In this document: positions 9,706 to 17,736 of the stretch, in pieces | How the letters are laid out: every line of letters begins with the position of its first letter | How positions within the stretch are numbered: the stretch's first letter is position 1 | Source: Halorussus limi | Lineage (GTDB): Archaea > Halobacteriota > Halobacteria > Halobacteriales > Haladaptataceae | Direction: 5' to 3' | Length of the DNA: 64,000 nucleotides | Assembly: GCF_023238205.1 (NCBI RefSeq) | Contig: NZ_CP096660.1 | Span: forward strand, 248,001 to 312,000 | Notes under the pieces: model-generated | Seen by the model: only the letters and a program-made list of their open reading frames with translations | The model's database searches: none | What the model was told of the DNA's origin: nothing | Translations under genes and position numbers: made by a program

Positions 9706-9849
9706 GTCGACGACCCCCACGTCTCTTTCGACGTGGCGGAACACCGCTTTCGACGCGACGGGACGTCTCCGTCAACTCGGCGAGACAGGTAATCGTAGTG
9801 AACCGTCTCTCGGACTCGGTAGACATTTGTAGTTACCTTAAAGAAAGAT

Positions 9850-9894
9850 ATAGGTGTTTCAAGGATATCAGTAGTTGTTTTCACACACCTATAG
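9850..9894. repeat. 9-bp inverted repeat upstream of the four-helix membrane gene
   Basis: TATAGGTGT at 9850-9858 and its exact reverse complement ACACCTATA at 9886-9894 are separated by 27 bp in an AT-rich stretch between the solute-binding protein and the membrane protein. It could be a transcript hairpin or paired operator half-sites. Confidence 0.45.
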
Positions 9895-9959
9895 GCGGTT
9901 GCCGAGGGTGCGCCCGAAAAACCGTGAGGCATTTGTCAACGTCCACCAAATTACCGACG

Positions 9960-10445
9960 ATGGGAACCGAGGAGCAAAACCCGTCGTCGCCAGTGGACTC
10001 CGGCCTATCGTCCCCCGTCCACCTGCTCGCGGCCCACCTCGCAGTACTCGTCGCGGTGATTCACGTCACGCTCGGCCTCTACAACTGGGTTCGCTGGGCG
10101 AGCGCCGGATTCCTGATTCCCCGAGACCTCCGGTGGCCGCTGTTCGTCTTCTCGGGCGTCGTCCTCGTCGTCGGCCTCCTGCTGGCCGCGCAGGGTCGCT
10201 ACCGACGCCCGCTCTACGTCGGCGGCATCCTCCTCATGGCCGTCTACGTCGTCGGCTACTTCGCGTGGCACGCCACCGGCCACCGACCGCTGCTGCTGTT
10301 CGGGGAGGGTGCCACCCACGCGGGACCGCTCGTTCCCTTCCTGCTGGACCACTTGTTCGCCGGACCGGTGAAATTTCTCGCCATCGTCTCGGAGGTCACG
10401 CTCGCGGTGCTGTTGGCGTATCTGCTGGTTCGAGAGGATAGGTGA
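9960..10445 (+). CDS. four-TM membrane protein of unknown function
   Basis: 161-aa integral membrane protein. Predicted helices lie at about residues 15-36, 50-70, 76-96 and 128-155. The loop between helices three and four contains HATGHRPLLLFGEGATHAG, rich in His, which could bind metal or quinone. ATG at 9960 begins the hydrophobic frame; the same frame is open far upstream only as a shadow of the preceding gene. No family recognised. The next gene is convergent. Confidence 0.75.
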   Translation: MGTEEQNPSSPVDSGLSSPVHLLAAHLAVLVAVIHVTLGLYNWVRWASAGFLIPRDLRWPLFVFSGVVLVVGLLLAAQGRYRRPLYVGGILLMAVYVVGYFAWHATGHRPLLLFGEGATHAGPLVPFLLDHLFAGPVKFLAIVSEVTLAVLLAYLLVREDR

Positions 10446-10464
10446 ACCAAATTCGGAACGAACG

Positions 10465-11925
10465 CTACGCCACGGCCTCGGTCGCGTTCGCGAACTCGAA
10501 GCGCGCGCCGCCCGTCTCGCTCTCCGTCACCGAACAGTCCCACTCGTACACGTCGGCCATCTCGTTGACGAACGTCAACCCGAGTCCCATGCCGCCGTTA
10601 CTGCCCGCCGTCGTGTACCCCGTCTCGAACACGGCGTCGCGCTGGTCGGTCGGGATGCCGGTCCCGTCGTCGGCGACGTAGAATCCGGTCGGCAGTTCGC
10701 CGACCGTGACCGTCACCTGCGGACCGCCGTGTTCGACGGCGTTCTCGAACAGGTTCCGGAACAGGTGGCGGACGTACGTCTCGTCGGCCTCGATGGTCCG
10801 GTCTATCTCCACCTCCAGCGTGGCGTCGGGGGCGTCCACCTCGTTCCACGCCTCTCGCGCCGCATCAGCGAGTTCCACCGGCGCGCTCTCCGAGAGCGCC
10901 TCCCGACCCCGCGTCACGACCAGCATCACGTCTATCATGTCCTCGATGCGGTCGAACGCTTCGGTGACGTACTCGACCGCTCCCGAATCGGCCTCCGCCG
11001 GTAACTGCTGGCTGTATATCTGACCGATGGTGACGGGATTGCGGAGTTCGTGGGCGAGCAGACTCGCGAAACTGTCGAGGCGCTCGTTCTGCTGTTCGAG
11101 TTGCCGCTCGCGCTCGTTGCGCTCGGTGATGTCGCGCACGACGACGACCTTGTCGTGGGCGGCGTCGTCCTGTTCGGGCAGGACCGCGACGGTCGATTCG
11201 ACCTCCTTCCTCTCGCCCGACGCGGTCCGAACTATCGATTCGTACGTCTTCGTCTCGGCGGTCCCGTCCCCGAGGTCGTGACTAACCTCCCGCGACATCG
11301 CGTCCACGTCCGTCTCTTCGGCCGCGACGAGCGACGAGGGCGACCCGACGAGTTCCTCGCGGTCGTAGCCGACCAACTCGGTGTAGGCGTCGTTGACTAA
11401 CGTGAATCGGCTCTCCTCGTCCACGACGAAGATGCCGTCGTTGACCGTCTCGACGATGGTGTGGTAGCGTTCGAGTTCCCGACTGTAGCGCTCGGCCTCC
11501 CGCTGGCGCTCCTCGGCGTCCAGCGCCCGAGTTCTGGCCTTGGCGTCGTGATACCCCATGCCGAGGCCGGCGACGCTGGCGAGCGAGGGGAGGACGACGA
11601 ACCCCGAGACGGGGTCGTCGAGGCTACCGAGGAGTTCCGCGGAGAGCGCGATACCGAACATGACCCCGAAAGCCCGAAGGCACCAACTGGCGACGACGTG
11701 GAAGAGGTCGGGCCGGACGTTCGTCCGGGGGAGCCGATAACCGCAGTAGGAGAGTACGAGACCGCTCGTGGCGAGAAGGAGGGGAGAAATCAGCGCTTCG
11801 CCGACGGTCTGTTCGCCGGTTTGCGTGACCGCGATTCCGACTGCGACCGCGGCGTACGCGCCGCCGAGAGCGAAGAGGACGCGCCGTGCGCCGAGGCCAG
11901 CGACGGCCCGTGAAACGTAGCCCAT
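10465..11925 (-). CDS. membrane-bound PAS sensor histidine kinase
   Basis: 486-aa two-component sensor. The N-terminal third has about four TM helices (residues 13-120) and a coiled linker (DAEERQREAERYSRELERY). It continues with a PAS domain (VNDGIFVVDEESRFTLVN, about 160-270), a HisKA H-box ASLLAHELRNPV, an N-box NLFENAVEHG, a G1 box VADDGTGIP and a G2 box GMGLGLTFV. The phosphoacceptor is the His of AHELR. It should autophosphorylate in response to a membrane or cytoplasmic cue. No response regulator is adjacent, as is common in haloarchaea. Transcribed convergently with the four-TM gene. Confidence 0.9.
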   Translation of the reverse strand: MGYVSRAVAGLGARRVLFALGGAYAAVAVGIAVTQTGEQTVGEALISPLLLATSGLVLSYCGYRLPRTNVRPDLFHVVASWCLRAFGVMFGIALSAELLGSLDDPVSGFVVLPSLASVAGLGMGYHDAKARTRALDAEERQREAERYSRELERYHTIVETVNDGIFVVDEESRFTLVNDAYTELVGYDREELVGSPSSLVAAEETDVDAMSREVSHDLGDGTAETKTYESIVRTASGERKEVESTVAVLPEQDDAAHDKVVVVRDITERNERERQLEQQNERLDSFASLLAHELRNPVTIGQIYSQQLPAEADSGAVEYVTEAFDRIEDMIDVMLVVTRGREALSESAPVELADAAREAWNEVDAPDATLEVEIDRTIEADETYVRHLFRNLFENAVEHGGPQVTVTVGELPTGFYVADDGTGIPTDQRDAVFETGYTTAGSNGGMGLGLTFVNEMADVYEWDCSVTESETGGARFEFANATEAVA

Positions 11926-12000
11926 CGCCAGTTACCATGAAGTGAGCGTTAATTACGGTTGGGATTCGGTCGCCGCGACCCGGGCGGCCGTCGGCCGGGA

Positions 12001-12969
12001 CTACACCTCGTCCAGCACCTCGTCGGCGAACTGCGCCAGCACCGTCCGGGCGTCCCGGTCGCTGCCCCGGATGCCTATCGCGAGGTGGTCCACGCCGCGG
12101 TCCGCGAGCGCCCGGAAGTGCTCGACGAACCACTCGCTGCCCGCCGCGAACCCCTGATGGACGTGTTCCATCTCGGCCTCGGGGTCGGCCTTCAGGTTCA
12201 CCGTCGTCGCCTGCGCGAACGGTTTGTCGCCCGCCGCCTCGCGCCAGTCGCCGACGACGCTCTCGGTCGTGTTCAGTGGCATCTGATAGTGGAGCCAACC
12301 GTCGCCGTTGTCGGATATCCAGTCGAGCGACTGGCGGGAGTTGCCGGTCACGAGCAGGGGAAGCGTCTCTGCGGTGGGTTTGGGAACCACGTCGAGGCTC
12401 CCGTCCAGCGTCCCGTACGACGACTCGACTTCCGGGAACTCCTCGGTCCAGACCGTCCGGAGGACCCGGACGTGTTCGCGGAACCGCTCGCCGCGCGACT
12501 CCTCCGCGACGCCGAACGCGGAGTACTCCGGCGAGCGGTCGCCCGTGGCGACGCCCAGCACGAGGCGGCCGTCGGAGAGTCGGTCCACCGACGCGGCCGA
12601 CTTCGCGACGTGCAGCGGATGGCGAAGCGGTAGGACGACGCTCCCCGTCGCCAGCGCGATGTCGTCGGTCCGGGCCGCGACCTGCCCGAGGTAGACCCAC
12701 GGGTCGTACACCTGCCCCGCGTCGCCGAACTTGGGCCAGTAGGTCGGCACGTCACGGACCCAGAGCGCGTCGAAGCCCAACTCCTCGGCGTACCGCGCGA
12801 GTTCCATCTGGTCGTTCGTCGGCGGTACGTCCTCCTCGCTGGTCGTGATGGGGAAGAACAGGCCGACCGAGAGGTCGGCGTCCCCGAAGAGGCGTCGGAA
12901 CCCGCGGTTCTCGTGACCGAGGTTCGCGCGGCCGGAGTTCTCTTGCCCTCGATTCTCGCGTTCGGTCAC
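12001..12969 (-). CDS. LLM-class flavin-dependent oxidoreductase
   Basis: 322-aa luciferase-like (TIM-barrel) F420- or FMN-dependent oxidoreductase. Landmarks are VGLFFPIT near residue 35, ELGFDALWVRDVP, DIALATGSVVLPLRHPLHVAKSAASVDRLSDGRLVLGVATG and a C-terminal GVDHLAIGIRG. The start is a GTG at 12969, and the first 25 residues (Asn/Arg/Glu-rich) are not conserved-looking, so a shorter start is possible. Substrate unknown. A second, different LLM protein lies at 24218. Confidence 0.85.
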   Translation of the reverse strand: MTERENRGQENSGRANLGHENRGFRRLFGDADLSVGLFFPITTSEEDVPPTNDQMELARYAEELGFDALWVRDVPTYWPKFGDAGQVYDPWVYLGQVAARTDDIALATGSVVLPLRHPLHVAKSAASVDRLSDGRLVLGVATGDRSPEYSAFGVAEESRGERFREHVRVLRTVWTEEFPEVESSYGTLDGSLDVVPKPTAETLPLLVTGNSRQSLDWISDNGDGWLHYQMPLNTTESVVGDWREAAGDKPFAQATTVNLKADPEAEMEHVHQGFAAGSEWFVEHFRALADRGVDHLAIGIRGSDRDARTVLAQFADEVLDEV

Positions 12970-13060
12970 GGCGCGTGGTAGGAGTGACCGACAGGAGAAA
13001 GCGACGCTTCCGGAGCCATCATCCGTCGGACCATTCTGGGGAGTTTAGCGAGAGGGCACG

Positions 13061-13198
13061 AGTTCCGCCAATCCGCAAGGCCTGCAGGCGTTCCCCGAGG
13101 AGTTAGAGGGCCGAGAGTCGTGGCTCGAACCGTTCGAGTAGTACCGGGAGATACGCGACGAGAGTCCGGTCAGGTATGACGAACGCCACCGACCATCG
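13061..13198 (+). pseudogene. decayed N-terminal fragment of a cytochrome P450
   Basis: The plus-strand frame running through 13085 reads LQAFPEELEGRESWLEPFE, then an in-frame TAG at 13139-13141, then YREIRDESPVRYDE, ending at TGA 13196-13198. This matches the N-terminal segment recalled from haloarchaeal P450s (...REAWLEPFEWYREMR..SPVRYD), with the Trp codon TGG changed to TAG. No heme-binding or I-helix region follows; the next epimerase begins 60 bp later. The fragment is therefore read as a remnant of a mostly deleted gene. No start codon is recognisable. Confidence 0.6.
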
Positions 13199-13257
13199 TG
13201 AAACAATTCTAATAAGTTGCTGCACTTTTTTTACGGTCGCCGACAGATTTGCGAGGG

Positions 13258-14226
13258 ATGACGGACTCAGAGACGGTACTCGTCACGGGCGGCACCGGCT
13301 TCATCGGTTCCTACGTCGCGCAGGACCTCGTCGAGGCGGGTCACGACGTGGTGGCCTACGACCTCTCGACCGACACCCGGATTCTGGGGAAACTCGGCGT
13401 CGCCGACGACGTGACGGTCGTCCGGGGCGACATCACCGACCCGACCAGCGTGATTCGGGCGGTCCGCGAGTCGGGCGCGACCCGAGTCGTCCACCTCGCG
13501 GCGCTCCTGACCAACCTCGCGCGGGACAATCCCCGCGGCGCCGCCGAAGTCAACGTCATGGGCACGAACAACGTCTTCGAGGCCGCCCGGACGCTCTCCG
13601 ACCAAGTCGAGCGCGTGGCGTGGGCCTCCTCCGCCGCGGTGTACGCTCCGCCCGCGAACTACGAGGACGAGTGGGTCGACGAGGACGACTTGGTGTACCC
13701 CGACACGCTCTACGGCGCGACAAAGGAGTACAACGAGCATCAGGCGAAGGTGTACTTCGAGGACCACGACGTGAGCCACGTCGGCCTGCGCCCGACCGTC
13801 GCCTACGGCCCCTACCGCGAGACCGGCGGGTCGGCCTTCCTCGCGGACATCGTGGAGAAACCGGCGGTCGGCGAGTCGTTCTCGGTCGAGTACGGCGACC
13901 AAGTCATCGACTGGCAGTACGTCGAGGACATCGCCCAAGCCTTCCGGAAGGCGGCGTTCGCTCCCGAGGAAGACCTGAGCCAGCGCATCTACAACGTCCG
14001 GGGCGAGGTCGCCACGATTCGGGAGGCCGCCGAAGCGGTGCGCTCGATTATGCCCGACGCCGACATCGAGGTCAGCGACGAGGGCGAACTCCCGTGGACT
14101 CAGAAGCTCGACATGACCGACGCCCAAGAGGACTTGGGCTACGACCCCGAGTACGACCTCGAAGCCGGCTTCCGGGCGTACATCGACGCCCTGCGCGCCG
14201 AGGAAGGACTGGAGCCGCTGGAGTAG
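13258..14226 (+). CDS. NAD-dependent epimerase/dehydratase (extended SDR)
   Basis: 322-aa extended SDR. GGTGFIGSYVAQDL forms the dinucleotide-binding loop near residue 10, WASSAAVYAPP holds the catalytic Ser, and YGATKEYNE holds the Tyr-x-x-x-Lys pair. The C-terminal half includes GLRPTVAYGPYRETGG and DWQYVEDIAQAF. Substrate is probably a nucleotide sugar or related alcohol. ATG at 13258 is chosen over 13249 because a TTTTTTTA stretch at about 13226-13233 gives the leaderless spacing. It shares only the fold with the epimerase at 3649. Confidence 0.87.
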   Translation: MTDSETVLVTGGTGFIGSYVAQDLVEAGHDVVAYDLSTDTRILGKLGVADDVTVVRGDITDPTSVIRAVRESGATRVVHLAALLTNLARDNPRGAAEVNVMGTNNVFEAARTLSDQVERVAWASSAAVYAPPANYEDEWVDEDDLVYPDTLYGATKEYNEHQAKVYFEDHDVSHVGLRPTVAYGPYRETGGSAFLADIVEKPAVGESFSVEYGDQVIDWQYVEDIAQAFRKAAFAPEEDLSQRIYNVRGEVATIREAAEAVRSIMPDADIEVSDEGELPWTQKLDMTDAQEDLGYDPEYDLEAGFRAYIDALRAEEGLEPLE

Positions 14227-14350
14227 TACGAGACTGACGAGCCGATTTCTGAAAGCCTTCTCTCCCGATACCGTCCACGTCAGCGGGGAATCCTCGAAAA
14301 CCGAATGTCAGTTCGAACAGCTTTTTCCGGGCGTCCGACCTGTGTCCGCC

Positions 14351-14827
14351 ATGGAGAAAGTCGCCGTCGACGAGGTCGACAACGAGCGAAATCCGATGAA
14401 AGTTCACAGCGTCCGCAAACCGGTCTCGCGTGCGCTCGGCACCGACCACTTCGCGATGAACTACTTCGTGCTGGAGTCCGGCGAGTCGTTCTCGGGCGGC
14501 CTCCACCGGCACGACGACCAAGAGGAGGTCTTCTACGTCGAGTCGGGGACCGCGACGTTCGAGGTCGGACTGGAGCGAGACGAGGTGACGGTGGAGGCCG
14601 GCGAGTTGATTCGGTTCCCGCCCGGCGAGTTCCAGAAGGGGTACAACGACGGCGAGGAGACGGTCGAAGGGTGGGCGCTCGGCGCGCCCGGCGCGACCCA
14701 CGACTGGGACGAACTCCAGTCGCGGGCCTACTGCCCGGAGTGCGAGGACGAGACGACGCAGGACGTCGGCATGGTGGACGGCACCTTCGAACTCACCTGC
14801 ACCGAGTGCGGGACGACGCAGGGTTGA
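14351..14827 (+). CDS. cupin protein with C-terminal zinc ribbon
   Basis: 158-aa protein. The cupin barrel (residues 20-115) has both motifs: GLHRHDDQEEVFYVESGTA (metal-ligand His, His, Glu) and PPGEFQKGYNDG. The last 35 residues form a treble-clef/ribbon with CPEC and CTEC pairs that should bind zinc. The cupin domain suggests a small-molecule sensor, isomerase or dioxygenase role; the ribbon suggests nucleic-acid or protein contact. ATG at 14351 preferred; a GTG at 14342 is in frame. Confidence 0.82.
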   Translation: MEKVAVDEVDNERNPMKVHSVRKPVSRALGTDHFAMNYFVLESGESFSGGLHRHDDQEEVFYVESGTATFEVGLERDEVTVEAGELIRFPPGEFQKGYNDGEETVEGWALGAPGATHDWDELQSRAYCPECEDETTQDVGMVDGTFELTCTECGTTQG

Positions 14828-14876
14828 CAATAGTTATTTCTACGGAGTCAGCGTAGCGGGGGCGTCAGGTGGGGAC

Positions 14877-15761
14877 ATGAACGAACGACCCGAACCAGAC
14901 CGGCGGCCGAGAGTAGGGAGACGCACAGCGCTGCAGTCACTCGGAGCGGGAGTGGTCGCGCTCGGACTCGGGGTCGCCGGGACCGCGAGCGCACAGGAGC
15001 GGTTCCCGCCGAGCGACCGGACCCACTGGGGTCGGCCGAAGCGACTGGGCGACGGGACGATGGCGACGTTCTTCGCCGAGGGGAGGTCGGGCGCGCCGCG
15101 CTACCTCGGCGTCTGGTTCACCGCCGACGCGCTCGACGGCCTGCCCCAGGGCGGGGAGTCGCCGTCCCGCATCACCGAACTTCCGCTTCCGGCGGCCGCC
15201 GAGGACGCGTCGAACTTCGAGTGGGCGAGCGTCGACTGGAACCCGAGCGGGCACCTCCCGAGGGAGGTCTACGACGTGCCGCACTTCGACTTCCACTTCT
15301 ACACGATGGAGCGTGCGGCGGTCCACCGAGAGATTCCGCCCGGCGAGTGCGACGCCGACGGAGACGGCGCGCCCGAGGCCGCGGTGCCCTGTGAGGTGCA
15401 AGCGCGCGGCACCGAACCGCTGCCCGACGCCCAGTTGCCGGAGGGGTACGTCTCGACGGACGACACCGTGCCGCTGATGGGCAACCACTGGGTCGACTCC
15501 GAGGCGCCGGAGTTGTCAGGGGAACCGTTCACGCACACGTGGATATACGGGTCGTTCGACGGCGAAATCACCTTCCTCGAACCGATGATAACCACCGAGT
15601 TCCTGCGGGGACTGCGAGGGCGGGTCGTCGCCGACGTGAAGACGCCCGAACGATTCCCCCAGCGGGGGTTCTACCCCACCCAGTACGTGATACGCCACCT
15701 CCGACGGCAGGACGCCTACGCCGTGTTCCTCCGGCGGTTCAAGCAGTTCGAGGGGAGCTAA
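14877..15761 (+). CDS. TAT-exported hypothetical protein, possible TTHB210-like (DUF5602) fold
   Basis: 294-aa secreted protein with a twin-arginine signal (GRRTALQSLGAGVVALGLGVAGTASAQ, cleavage after ASA). The mature part contains PHFDFHFYTM, GNHWVDSEAPEL and TWIYGSFDGEITFLEPMIT. This His-rich pattern is recalled from TTHB210-like (DUF5602) proteins, which may bind metal at the cell surface; the name is tentative. A GGTGGGG stretch eight bases before the ATG may act as a ribosome-binding site. Confidence 0.7.
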   Translation: MNERPEPDRRPRVGRRTALQSLGAGVVALGLGVAGTASAQERFPPSDRTHWGRPKRLGDGTMATFFAEGRSGAPRYLGVWFTADALDGLPQGGESPSRITELPLPAAAEDASNFEWASVDWNPSGHLPREVYDVPHFDFHFYTMERAAVHREIPPGECDADGDGAPEAAVPCEVQARGTEPLPDAQLPEGYVSTDDTVPLMGNHWVDSEAPELSGEPFTHTWIYGSFDGEITFLEPMITTEFLRGLRGRVVADVKTPERFPQRGFYPTQYVIRHLRRQDAYAVFLRRFKQFEGS

Positions 15762-15923
15762 GTTCCCCGGAGACGCGGTGGCCGCGAGCGTCGGGTCGGC
15801 CTCGAACGCGCCGTCCCCGGGAACGGTAACCAGCGCGAAACGGTAGCCGAGCGCGGAAACGGAACGGTGAGCAATACAGCGTCACCGAAAAGAAGTTTAT
15901 ATATTGCTAAGGGAAAGCCAGAG

Positions 15924-16262
15924 TTAGGGACGGAGGTACGCGTAGCCGTCGTCCTGCAATCGGGTCAGTTCGCTCGCGCCGGAGGAGACCTTCTCGACGC
16001 CCTCCACGAGGTCACCGTCCTCGATGTCCATCATGTCGAGCGTGTTGCTGCAGGCCCGGAACTCGATGCCCTCGGTCATGAGCGATTCGACCGTTCCGCT
16101 GTGGGTGCCGCCGACCGTCAGCGGGTCGATGCCCTTCGACTGCGCGACGACCACGATGTCGTCCATCTCGATGGTCTCGTCGTTCGAGAGGTTCTCCGCG
16201 ATGGTGAGCACGGTCTTCTGCTGGTCCTCGTCGCCGCTGGTGAGGTGGAATGCGGTTCGCAT
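15924..16262 (-). CDS. DsrE/DsrF-like family protein
   Basis: 112-aa DsrE-fold protein. It opens RTAFHLTSGDED, followed by a helix NLSNDE, the strand DDIVVVAQSKGID and GIEFRACSNTLDMMDI. The single Cys (RACSNTL) sits at the position used by DsrE/TusD relatives in sulfur transfer. Probable cytosolic oligomer in sulfur relay or an uncharacterised haloarchaeal role. Convergent with the upstream TAT protein. Confidence 0.82.
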   Translation of the reverse strand: MRTAFHLTSGDEDQQKTVLTIAENLSNDETIEMDDIVVVAQSKGIDPLTVGGTHSGTVESLMTEGIEFRACSNTLDMMDIEDGDLVEGVEKVSSGASELTRLQDDGYAYLRP

Positions 16263-16505
16263 ACGAATCGAGTACGCGAGTGACGCGGAAGTGGTTGCTG
16301 GCCCCGCCGCGACGCGTCGAACCGTCGGCGCTAGCCGTCGCCGACGCCGCAGAGTGCGTCGTCGACATCACAGAGTGACCGCAATCGGGGTCGTCCGCCC
16401 GACGGGCGCACTCGACCCGGAAACGTCGCCTCCAGAATCATCGACCCCGGAAACGTCGCTTCCGAGACACGAACGCTTACGGTTCGGCCGACAGACTTCC
16501 GAGGT

Positions 16506-17108
16506 ATGACCGACGACCCTCCGAACTACGAGGCGCAGGTCCGAGACGCCTTCCCCGAGATTCGGGACATCGAGGACGAGGACTTGCGCGAGCGAGTGGT
16601 CGAAGCGTGGACGCTCGGACTCGAACGCGGCGGGTGGAAGGACGTGTCCGACATCCCCTACGCGTGGAACATCCACGAGGTCACGAACGTCGAACACGTC
16701 CGGGGCGTGACCAGAATCGCGGTCGAGTCCGCCGAGCAGCAGCGAGACTTCCACGGCGCGGACCCCGACTTCGACGTGATTCGGGCCGCGTGCCTGCTCC
16801 ACGACGTGGGCAAGTGCTACGAGTACGTGGACCACGTGGACGAGGAGCGACTGCTGGACCCCGACCCGCGATACGCCAGCGAGGAGATTCCCCACTCCCT
16901 CTCGGGGTACGCGCTGTCCCACGAGGTCGGGTGTCCGCTGGCGGTCCAGCGCGCGATTCCCCACTTCCTCGGCGAGGTGCCGAAACGGACGCTCGAAGCC
17001 GAGCTGGTCAAGAGCGCCAACTCCGCGAGTTCCAACGCCATCACCCAGTCCGCGATGGGCATCACCTTGCAGGAGTGGGTCGAGAAGTACAGTCAGACGA
17101 GCGAGTGA
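16506..17108 (+). CDS. HD-domain phosphohydrolase
   Basis: 200-aa HD-superfamily protein. His64 (NVEHVRGV) and the His99-Asp100 pair in CLLHDVGKCYEY provide the metal site, and later SLSGYALSHEVG and RAIPHF supply the remaining helices. The C-terminal segment TLEAELVKSANSASSNAI is typical of small archaeal HD hydrolases. Likely acts on a nucleotide or other phosphoester. The dUTPase-fold gene starts 61 bp downstream on the same strand, suggesting a shared nucleotide-metabolism role (inference). Confidence 0.85.
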   Translation: MTDDPPNYEAQVRDAFPEIRDIEDEDLRERVVEAWTLGLERGGWKDVSDIPYAWNIHEVTNVEHVRGVTRIAVESAEQQRDFHGADPDFDVIRAACLLHDVGKCYEYVDHVDEERLLDPDPRYASEEIPHSLSGYALSHEVGCPLAVQRAIPHFLGEVPKRTLEAELVKSANSASSNAITQSAMGITLQEWVEKYSQTSE

Positions 17109-17169
17109 GGCCCACAGACCGACCCGCCTCCGACACTTTTCACGCTGGCGCTCGTCGGTCCGAGCGACC

Positions 17170-17607
17170 ATGCGACCCAGCGAACTCACCACGCTCGTCT
17201 CGGGCCTGCTCCACGAGGAGACCCAAGTGACCGACCGCGGCCTCGACCTGACCGTCAACGAGGTGCTTCGCGTCGAGACGCCCGGCAGCGTGGACTTCGG
17301 CGGCGACGAACTCGACGGCGCGAACCTCTCGGCCCACGAGAAGGTGTGGCACGACGGGGACGACGACTACCAGTGGTGGCACTTGGAGGGCGGCCAGTAC
17401 CTCGTGGAGTACAACGAGACGCTCTCGGCGGACCGGCCGCTGACGGTCCAGACCCGCGACGCGGTGCGGACGCGCGGCGCGTTCCACCCGACGCTCGAAC
17501 TGACGGAACTCGGCCGAGTCCCCTTCTCGGTCGCCTCGGGCGGGATTCGACTGAAGGAGAACGCCCGGATTTCGACCGTGCTACCGCCCGACGAGGGGTC
17601 CGAGTAG
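17170..17607 (+). CDS. dCTP deaminase/dUTPase-fold protein
   Basis: 145-aa protein of the trimeric dUTPase/dCTP-deaminase fold. Landmarks are TDRGLDLTVNEVLRV, GSVDFGGDELDGA, GGQYLVEYNETLS, a LTVQTRDAVRTRGAFHP strand-turn and a C-terminal GGIRLKENARIS. It likely hydrolyses or deaminates a pyrimidine deoxynucleotide to keep uracil out of DNA. It is shorter than canonical Dcd (about 190 aa), fitting haloarchaeal dUTP-diphosphatase-like members. Follows the HD hydrolase. Confidence 0.75.
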   Translation: MRPSELTTLVSGLLHEETQVTDRGLDLTVNEVLRVETPGSVDFGGDELDGANLSAHEKVWHDGDDDYQWWHLEGGQYLVEYNETLSADRPLTVQTRDAVRTRGAFHPTLELTELGRVPFSVASGGIRLKENARISTVLPPDEGSE

Positions 17608-17736
17608 TCGGTACCGAGCGACGGTTCATCGCGCGCCCATCGGATTTTCACCGCATCGGGCGGCGCGAACGCCGAGGACGGCGGTTAGTGGTTGAGAGGG
17701 CAGTTAAGCGGCCCAGAGCGGCGGACTTGCGGCAGT

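Noticed and set aside
15895-15920. Strong TATA-like TTTATATATT near the 3' end of the DsrE gene
   Set aside because: No plausible plus-strand gene follows at leaderless spacing; it lies between convergent genes.
16410-16465. Direct repeat of CGGAAACGTCGC upstream of the HD gene
   Set aside because: Two short imperfect copies without the ORB G-run; no evidence of function.
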